Source: an uncultured Draconibacterium sp. (GTDB taxonomy: Bacteria; Bacteroidota; Bacteroidia; Bacteroidales; Prolixibacteraceae). Taken from it: a stretch of 64,000 bases of DNA. The position numbers and the translations under genes are program-made. Below are positions 43,542-52,238 of this stretch, piece after piece; the stretch's first letter is position 1; every line of letters begins with the position of its first letter. Below the pieces are notes generated by a model, which saw only the letters and a list, made by a program, of their open reading frames with translations, was not told the DNA's origin and did no database searches. The stretch lies in contig NZ_OY781464.1 of the NCBI RefSeq assembly GCF_963676735.1, positions 3,691,001 to 3,755,000 on the forward strand, written 5' to 3'.

Positions 43542-46500
43542 GCACCGGCTTTTTTCTGAAATGTTGTTATTAACTCTTTGAGTTTTGTATCCAACTCCTG
43601 GTGCAACTCATCTTGTTTGTTATTACGGGTAATTATTACCAGGTTGCGCAAATGCGAAATTTGCCGGTTCTGGTCGTTCTGAATAGCCGCAGCCATGTGG
43701 GCCGGCAACGAAGCGTAATAGTCTAACATGGCAAAACAGTTTTCGGCCATTATTCTCACTTTTTCATTGGCTTTATCTGTTGCTCCTGCCCGGTAATACT
43801 GGTCGGCCATTTGGAAAGAACTGTAGTCAAGCGGAATAATTTCGTTGGGAAAAAGTTCAAACATTTTATCAGCAACTTCAATCGCCTTTTCTTTTTGGCC
43901 TTCGTTGATTAAGGCTTGTGCCAAACGAATAAACATATAACGAGCCTGCATAATATCAATCTGCTTGCGGTTGTATTCATCCATATGAATATCAGGATCA
44001 TTTACATTTCCCCACACAAATTTGTTCATCACATTGTTGTACAAAAGTTCGGTGTCAATCCTTCCGGCAGTAACGCCTTGCTTTGGTGTTTTTATAGGCA
44101 CAAAACGATAAGCGAGGCCTTCAAACTGCAACCAGTCGAGGAAATAAATATTGCCGGTAAACACCAAACTATGATCGATATAAATGGGGCGCTCCCAATT
44201 GTTGGCTGCAATCATATTCAGCACTGCCATTTCGCTTTTGGTTATCATGTTCTTATTGATTCTGAACTCCACACGGTCGGCAATTTGCCCGGCATTTTCC
44301 GGTTTTACGGTGCCACTCTCAACAGCTTTCTGTTTATCCACAGTTATATGAAAATCTTTCGAAGGCAGGTAGTCGAGCATCGCACCACTGGTTACTTTTA
44401 CCTGTGTGCGCACATCATCGCTGCCTAAAAACTCCATCGCTTCGCTCAATTCAACTGATCCTTTTATCCGATCCTGAAACAGAACGGCATCCATGCGGCC
44501 CATGTAATATTTATCTTTAGTAAACGAGAATGGTACCGGTGCCGCTTGGTTGGTTGCAAATTTTTGTTGGCTAATGTACCAGTCCATACCGAGGTAACTA
44601 ATGTTGATAATTTTTATATCGGGACGAACGCCTTCCACCTCTTGCACATACCACAACGGGAAGGTATCGTTATCGCCATAAGTAAACAGAATGGCATTTG
44701 GTGCACACGACTCCAGGTAATTTTTAGCGTAATCGCGGGTCATATATTTTCCCGACCGGTCGTGGTCGTCCCAGTTTTGCGTTGCTAATACCCCCGGAAC
44801 AGCTACCAGGGCAATTAGCGTTGCCAGCACTGCCCCAGGCGCTCCTTTTATCAGTTTTTTTAGTCCGGAATATACGGCCAGCACTCCCAGGCCAATCCAA
44901 ATGGCAAAGGCATAAAACGAGCCTGCATAGGCGTAATCGCGTTCACGAGGCTGGTACGGATACTGATTCAGGTATATCACAATAGCAATTCCGGTTAACA
45001 CAAACAGCAGCATGGTAACGGCAAAGGTTTCTTTGCCCTTTTTACCCTGGTTATACTGAAAGAAAAGCCCTAACAGCCCCAGCAGTAGTGGCAGAAAATA
45101 ATACACATTCCGGCTCGGGTCGTTGAGCATCCATTCGGGCATATTATCGCGAGGCCCCACTTTGGGTTCATCAATAAAAGAAATACCGCTAACCCAGTTT
45201 CCGTATTCAAAACTACCATGTCCCTGAAGATCATTCTGTCGCCCCACAAAATTCCACATAAAATAACGCATGTACATGTGGCCAAGTTGGTAGCTAAAGA
45301 AAAAACGGAGGTTTTCGCCAAAAGTAGGTTTTTGCAATGTTTTTACCTCTCCGCGATCGCGCACACGCACGGGTGTTCCTTTTACTTTTCCCCATTCTTT
45401 GTAGGCCTGCACATGATTTGATTTGTCGCTGTACATTCGCGGAAAGATCGTTTCCATTTTGGGTTCGTACACCGACCCACCCGGCATGGTTCCGGTAATT
45501 TCATATTTACCGTCTACTTTGTTGTATTGATCTTTTGGATTTTTTGTAGCAATTCGTGGTGCATTGTAGTAGGGTCCTTTAAACAATGGTCGATCGCCAT
45601 ACTGCTCGCGATTCAGGTAACGCACCAGCGCAAAGGCATTGTCGGGGTGGTTCTGGTTCATGGGTGGGTTGGCCGAGGCACGAATTAAAATTATGCCAAA
45701 CGATGAATAGCCAATTAAAATCACAATAACCATGGTGATGGCATTGTTCCAAACCACCATATTCCGTTGGCGGGTATAACGCAAACCAAAGTAAGCTCCC
45801 ACTGCAATTAAAGCCACCATAAAAATAATTCCTGAATTGAAAGGCAATCCCAATGTATTAACAAAAACACGGTCGAACAAAAAGCCAATTCGCGGAACGT
45901 TCGGGATAATCCCATATTGAATTCCGAGTAATACGCCCATTGAAGCAGCCAATGCATAAACGACACCTTTCCAGGAAAATTCGTATTTTTTGAAATAATA
46001 AACCAAGCCAATTGCCGGTATAGCCAGCAGGTTTAACAGGTGAACACCTATTGAAAGCCCCATTAAATAAGCAATTAATACCAACCAACGATTGGCGTGT
46101 TTTTCGTGTGCAACATCTTCCCATTTTAGAATAGCCCAAAAAACCATTGCGGTAAACAACGAAGACAGCGCATAAACTTCGCCTTCAACGGCCGAGAACC
46201 AGAATGAATCGGTAAAAGTAAATGCCAATGCGCCAACAAGTCCACTCCCCCATACAGCAAGTTGTTCTCCTGAACTTTTTTCTTCAGAAAAGAGTTTATT
46301 GGCCAGGTGTACAATGGTCCAGTACAAAAACATTATGGTTGCAGCACTTGCCATTGCCGATAAGGAATTAACCAGAACAGCTGCCTTGCTTGCATCAGGA
46401 GCAAAAAGGGTAAAAATACGCCCCAAAATCATAAATGTTGGTGCCCCTGGCGGATGGCCAACTTCCAGTTTAAAGGCACTGGTAATAAACTCACCACAAT

Positions 46501-46603
46501 CCCACCAGCTTACTGTGGGTTCCATTGTCATGAAGTAAGTAATACAGGCAAGGATAAAAACAAGCCAACCAAGAATATTATTGATTAATTTTGTGTGTTG
46601 CAT
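43538..46603 (-). CDS. DUF2723 (GT117-type) large membrane protein
   Basis: Protein of 1021 residues with about a dozen membrane segments in the first ~600 residues and a soluble C-terminal part of ~400 residues. The first periplasmic loop has WWDCGEFITSAFKLEVGHPPGAP, with the acidic residues that in lipid-linked sugar transferases of the GT-C fold sit at the active site. Other marks are REQYGDRPLFKGPYYNAP, YQPRERDYAYAGSFYAF and FTYGDNDTFPLWYVQEVEGVRPD. The C-terminal part has TPR-like helices (ALINEGQKEKAIEVADKMFELFP). The family is annotated as a probable protein or polymer glycosyltransferase; substrate unknown. A -7 box lies 25 bases upstream. Confidence 0.9.
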   Translation of the reverse strand: MQHTKLINNILGWLVFILACITYFMTMEPTVSWWDCGEFITSAFKLEVGHPPGAPTFMILGRIFTLFAPDASKAAVLVNSLSAMASAATIMFLYWTIVHLANKLFSEEKSSGEQLAVWGSGLVGALAFTFTDSFWFSAVEGEVYALSSLFTAMVFWAILKWEDVAHEKHANRWLVLIAYLMGLSIGVHLLNLLAIPAIGLVYYFKKYEFSWKGVVYALAASMGVLLGIQYGIIPNVPRIGFLFDRVFVNTLGLPFNSGIIFMVALIAVGAYFGLRYTRQRNMVVWNNAITMVIVILIGYSSFGIILIRASANPPMNQNHPDNAFALVRYLNREQYGDRPLFKGPYYNAPRIATKNPKDQYNKVDGKYEITGTMPGGSVYEPKMETIFPRMYSDKSNHVQAYKEWGKVKGTPVRVRDRGEVKTLQKPTFGENLRFFFSYQLGHMYMRYFMWNFVGRQNDLQGHGSFEYGNWVSGISFIDEPKVGPRDNMPEWMLNDPSRNVYYFLPLLLGLLGLFFQYNQGKKGKETFAVTMLLFVLTGIAIVIYLNQYPYQPRERDYAYAGSFYAFAIWIGLGVLAVYSGLKKLIKGAPGAVLATLIALVAVPGVLATQNWDDHDRSGKYMTRDYAKNYLESCAPNAILFTYGDNDTFPLWYVQEVEGVRPDIKIINISYLGMDWYISQQKFATNQAAPVPFSFTKDKYYMGRMDAVLFQDRIKGSVELSEAMEFLGSDDVRTQVKVTSGAMLDYLPSKDFHITVDKQKAVESGTVKPENAGQIADRVEFRINKNMITKSEMAVLNMIAANNWERPIYIDHSLVFTGNIYFLDWLQFEGLAYRFVPIKTPKQGVTAGRIDTELLYNNVMNKFVWGNVNDPDIHMDEYNRKQIDIMQARYMFIRLAQALINEGQKEKAIEVADKMFELFPNEIIPLDYSSFQMADQYYRAGATDKANEKVRIMAENCFAMLDYYASLPAHMAAAIQNDQNRQISHLRNLVIITRNNKQDELHQELDTKLKELITTFQKKAGA

Positions 46604-46628
46604 GATCTGTTTTTTTATTGATCAATGG

Positions 46629-46636
46629 CAAATATA
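46629..46636 (-). promoter_or_regulatory. -7 promoter box (TATATTTG) of the DUF2723 gene
   Basis: Exact TAnnTTTG on the - strand 25 bases before the ATG at 46603; no clear -33 TTTG. Confidence 0.5.
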
Positions 46637-46724
46637 AGCTTTTAAACAGTAATGCGGCGAAGTGAAGAATGAAAATGCTATGGGAGTTTTTTTTTGTGAT
46701 AAGCTAAATTTTTTCTTACCAGAA

Positions 46725-46754
46725 TTTGCGGAATAAATTTTTTTTATACTTTTG
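46725..46754 (+). promoter_or_regulatory. Promoter of tRNA-Gln (TTTG-N18-TACTTTTG)
   Basis: -33 TTTG at 46725-46728 and -7 TACTTTTG at 46747-46754, 18 bases apart, 32 bases before the tRNA. Confidence 0.85.
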
Positions 46755-46786
46755 CACCGTCTTTAACAAAAAGACACAATAAGGAC

Positions 46787-46859
46787 TGACCCGTGGTGTA
46801 ATTGGCAACACGTCTGATTTTGGTTCAGAAGAGTCCAGGTTCGAGCCCTGGCGGGTCAA
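46787..46859 (+). tRNA. tRNA-Gln (anticodon TTG)
   Basis: 73 bases; acceptor TGACCCG/CGGGTCA, D arm GTGT/ACAC, anticodon arm TCTGA-TTTTGGT-TCAGA with TTG, T arm CCAGG-TTCGAGC-CCTGG, discriminator A. CCA is not encoded. Confidence 0.97.
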
Positions 46860-46862
46860 CTG

Positions 46863-46897
46863 AAAAGCTTGCAAAATACTGCAAGCTTTTGTTTTTT
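46863..46897 (+). terminator. Terminator of tRNA-Gln
   Basis: A perfect 11-bp stem AAAAGCTTGCA (46863-46873) with TGCAAGCTTTT (46880-46890), then G and T6. Confidence 0.92.
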
Positions 46898-47067
46898 AGG
46901 GCAATAGCATTTTGCCATAAAGCTGACAAAGGCCCAAACTCCAACTTTTACGACAAAAAATAAGTTAATAACACATTCTTCAAAAAATTAAAGTCAACAG
47001 CTACCACTACTTTTTAATCAGATACAGAACGCCCTAATCAACTCCATTATAAAATCTTAATCCCCTC

Positions 47068-48180
47068 CTATTTCTCTTTTAAATATTGACTTGGTGTTAC
47101 TCCGGTAAATTGTCTAAAAATACGAACAAGTGTTGATTTTGACTGAAATCCACACTCTTCTGCCAACACCATAATTTTATAGTGTTGGTTTTTGGGGTCC
47201 GAAATCTTTTCCTTGAATAAATTAACTCGGTATTGATTTATATAATCGGTTACACTTTTCCCGGTTAATGTATTTACCGATTGGGAGATGATAGTCGACG
47301 GTATACCTGTTAATTCAGAAAGATCTTTAACAGTAAGAGGCCCCTTTGTGTATGGTTTCTCATTCTTCATCAATGTCTCAAGCTGGTTAAAAGCTCCTGT
47401 CATTTGATCTTCAGGAGCCTTTTGCTGGCAGTTGTTTGGATTAAATGATTCGCTGAGGTTTTTAAAACGGTGTTTTGATGGACTCACAAAAAGATATGCA
47501 TAACTATTTCCTAAATACAGAAATATAAAAATGAACAAGGTAGTAAGGGTATTGCCCCATAGCATGCGTTCCCAAAATACATTGGGCAGCATATAACGGC
47601 CTGCATGCAGTAATAAAATTCCCAAATAAAGAAAACTAACCCCTAAAATAATTTGTCTGATCCATTGATGTCTCATTTCATCCCGAGGCGAAATGGCATT
47701 CTTTTTATCTTTCAAAACCACTTTCCATGTTAAAAAAATATAGAACCCAAGCACCACATATTTGTATAAATAGGTAAGCGAAACAAATATGTTATCCTCT
47801 TCAACACAACCACCTTCCTGGTAACACTCCATTAAACCTGCGGCATAGTTTAAATACAACTTTACCAAAATTTGAAATAAAGCTGGTGCAAGGTGCCAAA
47901 AGTGTTTGGGTTGTAAGCGAAATGCCGAGTTTGTAAAAGCCAAAACGTAAACGTACATGATTGCACCATGCAGCAAATGAGAATCACAAATTAAGGTTAT
48001 AAATACAGGAAAGCGCCCAGCCAGACCTTTAGTATATAAAAAAAACGAAAAGACTGTGATAATTAGAAGAATAATCCATCCTGAAAAAACAAGCTCTGAG
48101 AATGCCTTATTCTTCTTTGTTATGAGGGAGATTGAAAAAAAGACTAATAATCCACAACAAACAATATATAAGTACTCCAT
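47068..48180 (-). CDS. Membrane-anchored AraC-type regulator (7TM + HTH)
   Basis: Protein of 370 residues from ATG 48180; the in-frame TTG at 48189 lies within the -7 box. The N-terminal ~230 residues have about seven membrane segments (YIVCCGLLVFFSISLI, LVFSGWIILLIITVFSFFLY and so on, to NTLTTLFIFIFLYLGNSYAY). The C-terminal ~110 residues are an AraC helix-turn-helix domain with DLSELTGIPSTIISQSVN and LAEECGFQSKSTLVRIFRQFTG. A regulator that senses in the membrane and binds DNA directly is therefore predicted. It lies right after the SusCD-protease operon, in the same direction, with a terminator between, so it is a good candidate for controlling that operon. Confidence 0.92.
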   Translation of the reverse strand: MEYLYIVCCGLLVFFSISLITKKNKAFSELVFSGWIILLIITVFSFFLYTKGLAGRFPVFITLICDSHLLHGAIMYVYVLAFTNSAFRLQPKHFWHLAPALFQILVKLYLNYAAGLMECYQEGGCVEEDNIFVSLTYLYKYVVLGFYIFLTWKVVLKDKKNAISPRDEMRHQWIRQIILGVSFLYLGILLLHAGRYMLPNVFWERMLWGNTLTTLFIFIFLYLGNSYAYLFVSPSKHRFKNLSESFNPNNCQQKAPEDQMTGAFNQLETLMKNEKPYTKGPLTVKDLSELTGIPSTIISQSVNTLTGKSVTDYINQYRVNLFKEKISDPKNQHYKIMVLAEECGFQSKSTLVRIFRQFTGVTPSQYLKEK

Positions 48181-48186
48181 CTGTGG

Positions 48187-48194
48187 CAAAATTA
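48187..48194 (-). promoter_or_regulatory. -7 promoter box (TAATTTTG) six bases before the 7TM AraC gene
   Basis: Exact TAnnTTTG on the - strand, with CCACAG between it and the ATG at 48180, suggesting a leaderless transcript. It lies right behind the terminator of the upstream operon. Confidence 0.5.
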
Positions 48195-48206
48195 GCCATT
48201 AAATTA

Positions 48207-48256
48207 AAAGACACAATACCAGGTGGTACTCACCCAAATATTGTGTCTCTTTTTTT
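48207..48256 (-). terminator. Terminator of the SusCD-metalloprotease operon, with nested hairpin
   Basis: AGACACAATA (48209-48218) pairs with TATTGTGTCT (48239-48248) and encloses a second small stem GGTG/CACC. On the - strand it is followed by TTTTAATTT, so it stops transcription coming from 48272. A-rich DNA on the other side makes it partly bidirectional. Confidence 0.8.
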
Positions 48257-48271
48257 AATTAAAGAATAAAT

Positions 48272-50701
48272 CTAATAATCCGCCAGCAATAGGCTAAGGT
48301 ATTTATAATGTGCTTTTAACGCCGCATCCTTGCTCCTTAAATTCTTATTAACCAAGTTTTTTGTTTTTTCTATTTCTGCAAAAACCAAGGGTTTTACCAG
48401 GTTATCGAGAAATTGAATTTTTGAAGATGTGCCACTGGTTAAAGATGCGAGGGAAGATGATTCCTTTTTCTCTTTCGAACCATTTGCTGCTCCGGCCATT
48501 TTTACCAGGTTATGAATATACGATGCCTGCAAATGGCGTTCGAATTCGTTTAGCTTTTTACCATTTATTGTTTTTTCCCATATATGCTTATGCAGATCGT
48601 TTAAATATTCCGCACTACTGTACTCATTATGATACATTTCCAGTTTCTGAAAAACCACGCCCCCCATTAAAATATCAAGCACTGAAGCCTGGTATTTAAA
48701 CAATTCATTCTTGTGCGAACCAATGCGTCGTTCAATTTCTTTGTTGAGCATCCACGAAGGCTGATTGGCCAGCTCTTTAAACAACCATGCCAATGCCTCC
48801 TGTTGCCTGGCTTTGCTTACCGGGTTCTGAAAATATTCCTCTTCACCCTCAACAAGCTGATACCGATAAACCCCTCCCGGATAAGCGCAAACATGCCCAA
48901 TGTAACGTTTGTATTGTTTTAACACCTCCTCGTACATGTGAGTCATGTATTGAAAATCATCATTTTCTTCGGTTGTCCACTCAATTAGATGCTTCATAAT
49001 ATATTGAGCATTTTTACTACCGTACTCGCTGGCTTTTATGGCATTGTCGCCCAATGCCTCGTTTTGTGCCGCAGGATCGAAAGCAATTCCCATTTGCTGG
49101 TCGCCATAGCGGTAAATGAGGCTATCTTTTTTCTCCAAAATCCATTGGTTTAGGATGGCTTTTTCATCATCAGCTGTTTCTGCCTCAAAAATAGGCTGAT
49201 AGCCCCATTTAATTGCAAAAATATCATAAGGCCCCATGTTTGGCGGGGTAAAGCGTATTCCCTCATCACCGGGCTGAGCAATGTAGTTAAAACGGGCATA
49301 ATCCATTATCGACGGAGTAGTTCCATATTTTTGAGTGAAAGTAGCCGAACGCAACGAATCAACAGGAAAGGCATAGGATGCACGCATATTATGTTTCAAT
49401 CCAAGACAGTGACCAATTTCATGCGCAATAACATAACGCACCATTTCGCCCAACATTTCCAATTCGGGGTTACGCTTGCGTGCCTTTGGATCGGCAGCGC
49501 CACACTGTACAAAACGCCAGTCGCGCAAAAGCTGAGTTACATTGTGCCACCAGAGCACATCGCCTCCAAGTACTTCGCCACTGCGTGGGTCGATCCAGCG
49601 CGGCCCCATCGAATTTGCCTTTGTTGAAGCAATGTAACGTATACATGAATGACGAATATCTTCAGGATTAAAATTAGGATCGTCAACCGGATAAGGCTTT
49701 CCCACAATGGCATCTTTAAAGCCAATAGCTTCAAAAGCTACCTGCCAGTCTTCAATGCCTGCTTTAATGTAAGGCCACCATTCTTCCGGAAAAGCATTGT
49801 CGTAATAATAAACAATTTGTTTTTCGGGCACTACCAATTTTCCCGCTTTGTAATCTTCAATATCTTCCTTTTTAGGAGCAATATCAAAGCGGGCAATGTA
49901 TTTTTTACTGTCAACTCCAATTTCGTTGGTTGTATAAAAAAGAGCGCTGCTGGCAAAATACCCTATCCGGCTATCTTCATAACGTGGCCGCATTGTTTTT
50001 TCGGGCAACAGTAAAAACGAACGGTTCATTACAATTACAAAAGGATTACCGGTTGTATTGCTGTAATTCATTTGTGTTTTTACCTCCACATTTTTCGGAA
50101 AAACCTGGGCCATTTTAATACACGTGGCATCGGGTTCCAGTTTTCCTGCTTTGTATTTGCTGTTAAAAGGCGAAATACCTTGAATTTCAGCAGTGAGAAA
50201 TTTGGTTACATCAATAATCGCTGCGCTTGAGTCGGTGTTTAACGATTTGATTTTAAAGGTTTCGAAAACCGGCTGCATTTGAATGCGGTCGAGCGCTCGT
50301 TTTATCGGGTCGTTTTCGTCGGCCAACTCATCAGAAACCACTTTATGCATAAACAACTTCTCGTTGTTGCGCGAAAAACGAATCCAGATGGGTTCCTTAC
50401 GCATTTCGCCGGGTTCAACTTTTGTTGTTTTGCTTAATTGGGCAACACGTGCGGCCAATAAAAAGTCGCGGCCAAGCAGGGAGTCGTTTATTTCAAAAAA
50501 ATAATCGTTATCCTTTTTATACACTGAAAACAAACCCTCGCCTACTAATTCTTTGTCGGCTAAAAACTTATCGTACGAAGCCACTTTTGCGGTATCTTTT
50601 TCTGTTTTCTTTTCTTCCGCTCCGGAAAAACCGATACTCAGTATCAAGAAAAATACTGTAAATACCGGTTTTAAACTGTCCCTCTTCAAAAATAATGTCA
50701 T
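48272..50701 (-). CDS. Exported zinc-dependent metalloprotease (DUF5117/DUF4953 type)
   Basis: Protein of 809 residues from ATG 50701, which opens a hydrophobic signal segment (SLKPVFTVFFLILSIGFSGA); a TTG at 50719 would add six residues. The zinc site is HEIGHCLGLKHN (His427 onward), with a Met-turn-like PSIMDYARFNY after it, so it is a metzincin-type protease. The N-terminal ~300 residues match the DUF5118/DUF5117 blocks that precede this catalytic domain in Bacteroidota, and the region after the zinc site is the DUF4953 part. It should cut proteins outside the cytoplasm. It is the last gene of the SusC-SusD-lipoprotein operon, a common pairing for protein or peptide use. Confidence 0.92.
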   Translation of the reverse strand: MTLFLKRDSLKPVFTVFFLILSIGFSGAEEKKTEKDTAKVASYDKFLADKELVGEGLFSVYKKDNDYFFEINDSLLGRDFLLAARVAQLSKTTKVEPGEMRKEPIWIRFSRNNEKLFMHKVVSDELADENDPIKRALDRIQMQPVFETFKIKSLNTDSSAAIIDVTKFLTAEIQGISPFNSKYKAGKLEPDATCIKMAQVFPKNVEVKTQMNYSNTTGNPFVIVMNRSFLLLPEKTMRPRYEDSRIGYFASSALFYTTNEIGVDSKKYIARFDIAPKKEDIEDYKAGKLVVPEKQIVYYYDNAFPEEWWPYIKAGIEDWQVAFEAIGFKDAIVGKPYPVDDPNFNPEDIRHSCIRYIASTKANSMGPRWIDPRSGEVLGGDVLWWHNVTQLLRDWRFVQCGAADPKARKRNPELEMLGEMVRYVIAHEIGHCLGLKHNMRASYAFPVDSLRSATFTQKYGTTPSIMDYARFNYIAQPGDEGIRFTPPNMGPYDIFAIKWGYQPIFEAETADDEKAILNQWILEKKDSLIYRYGDQQMGIAFDPAAQNEALGDNAIKASEYGSKNAQYIMKHLIEWTTEENDDFQYMTHMYEEVLKQYKRYIGHVCAYPGGVYRYQLVEGEEEYFQNPVSKARQQEALAWLFKELANQPSWMLNKEIERRIGSHKNELFKYQASVLDILMGGVVFQKLEMYHNEYSSAEYLNDLHKHIWEKTINGKKLNEFERHLQASYIHNLVKMAGAANGSKEKKESSSLASLTSGTSSKIQFLDNLVKPLVFAEIEKTKNLVNKNLRSKDAALKAHYKYLSLLLADY

Positions 50702-50750
50702 GTTATTGCTTTTTTTCAAAAATCAAAAATATCTTATTCTATCTAATTTT

Positions 50751-52238
50751 TTACATGTCAACCGGCTTATGGCATTCTTCGGTTAATGGTGCCGGGTCGT
50801 CGTATTCTTTTGTATTGTATAACAAAAACTTACGACTTGTTGTACCTCCAAACAGTTCAGCGTTTGTCATTCTGAATTCGAATTCAATTTTGAAAATACC
50901 GTTACCAATGTCGGTATAAGTGCCTTCTCCTTCAATAGCAATCTGGTACGATTTATCTTCTTTATTCGACAATATAATTTCCTGTGCAACAACTTTTACA
51001 AAACCATTGCTTGCACTTGTTCCATCGGCCGGATAAAATTCGAGTGCCTGCGGAACATTAAAGCCCGGCGATTTATCGGCATCGGTATATTCGTTGTCGA
51101 GAATTCGTTTTAAGTTAAAGCTGTTTGTTGTACGGCCTGCGTTTGGCGAATTAAAACCAATTCGGAAAGCATGGTGGTAAATATCGTCATCAGGATTGCT
51201 GGTACCATTATCATCGTATAAAATGGCATCAGGGTGGCTGGCATCAACTACAACCGGGTAGGTGAACACATTCCAAGCAGTCCAGTCACATTCGCCGTCT
51301 TTGTTGTAATCCATCCAGGTTTCGCCGTATGTGCGGTAAAAAGGATCGCTAAGGTTATAAAAATGTGCGGCTGTATTTAGCTCCAGGTCGCGATCAACAT
51401 TTTCGGGTTTTACAAAGGTGATTGAACTGTTTCCAGCTATTTTATAGTATTCCAGATCGTTTAGCTCAATTTTGGCCGTGTACGAGAAAATATCAACATC
51501 AAGCGACTCATTTAAAGTAAGCTTATAAGCTACCTTATTTTCTTCTTCGTTTATTTCATGCTGTTCAAGCGAATAATCAAAATCACTATTTACCTCGTGT
51601 AACAACTCTACTCCTGCCACTTCATTAACAAAAACGCCTTCGGGGAAAAGCACATCAAAAAATACCTCTTCTCCCATGTCGCCATTTAAAAGCAACATAT
51701 TCTCATCCTGCATTTTATAGGTTAGTGCCAATTCATCGAGACTAATCGTTAACTCGTTATACGGATCGTTAGGATTCGGAAAACCTAAGGCTATGCCGTT
51801 GTCACTAACCGACTCGAGTTTTAGTTTTATCGAATTATTATCGTCTTCAAACCAACGCTCGTTAAAATTAATGGTAATGGTATCGTTTAGTTTTTTACCG
51901 GAAAAATTCAGAGTTTCTGTCGGCGTAATTTCAAAAGCCGAAAAAGGTCCCGAAACATTTGTTGAAAAAGTTGCAGTCACATTATTTACCAGGGGCTCGC
52001 TGGTAAGGCTCACCGGAATTTTCAGTGCTTGCTTTTGAGCATAATTAATACTTTTTGCAAGATCGGCATTTTGAACCAGGGTGCCTTCCTCAACGGGCTG
52101 TCCATCGTTGTTTACCACCAATTGAAAACGAATGAAGCGGCCATCCTGATTGGAATAAACCTCAGCCTCGTACTCCTCGCATGCCAGCCCAACCAACACA
52201 ACAATTAGCAGGGTTACTATCTTTTTAATATCCATCAT
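50751..52238 (-). CDS. Surface lipoprotein of the SusCD-protease operon
   Basis: Lipoprotein of 495 residues (lipobox VLVGLACEEY, Cys ~20). I do not recognise the family with certainty. The N-terminal half looks like repeated Calx-beta/immunoglobulin-like sandwiches (GRFIRFQLVVNNDG, KIPVSLTSEPLVNNVTATFS, NDTITINFNERWFED). A central part has GETWMDYNKDGECDWTAWNVF and Asp-rich loops (YDDNGTSNPDDDIYHH) that could bind calcium. The C-terminus is again beta-rich. The gene starts inside the 3' end of susD (14-base overlap), so it is translationally coupled, as SusE/F-like accessory binding proteins often are. It probably binds the operon's substrate at the cell surface. Confidence 0.8.
   Translation of the reverse strand: MMDIKKIVTLLIVVLVGLACEEYEAEVYSNQDGRFIRFQLVVNNDGQPVEEGTLVQNADLAKSINYAQKQALKIPVSLTSEPLVNNVTATFSTNVSGPFSAFEITPTETLNFSGKKLNDTITINFNERWFEDDNNSIKLKLESVSDNGIALGFPNPNDPYNELTISLDELALTYKMQDENMLLLNGDMGEEVFFDVLFPEGVFVNEVAGVELLHEVNSDFDYSLEQHEINEEENKVAYKLTLNESLDVDIFSYTAKIELNDLEYYKIAGNSSITFVKPENVDRDLELNTAAHFYNLSDPFYRTYGETWMDYNKDGECDWTAWNVFTYPVVVDASHPDAILYDDNGTSNPDDDIYHHAFRIGFNSPNAGRTTNSFNLKRILDNEYTDADKSPGFNVPQALEFYPADGTSASNGFVKVVAQEIILSNKEDKSYQIAIEGEGTYTDIGNGIFKIEFEFRMTNAELFGGTTSRKFLLYNTKEYDDPAPLTEECHKPVDM

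Noticed and set aside
48181..48189. TTG start for the 7TM AraC gene
   Set aside because: It lies within the TAATTTTG promoter box; the ATG at 48180 follows directly.
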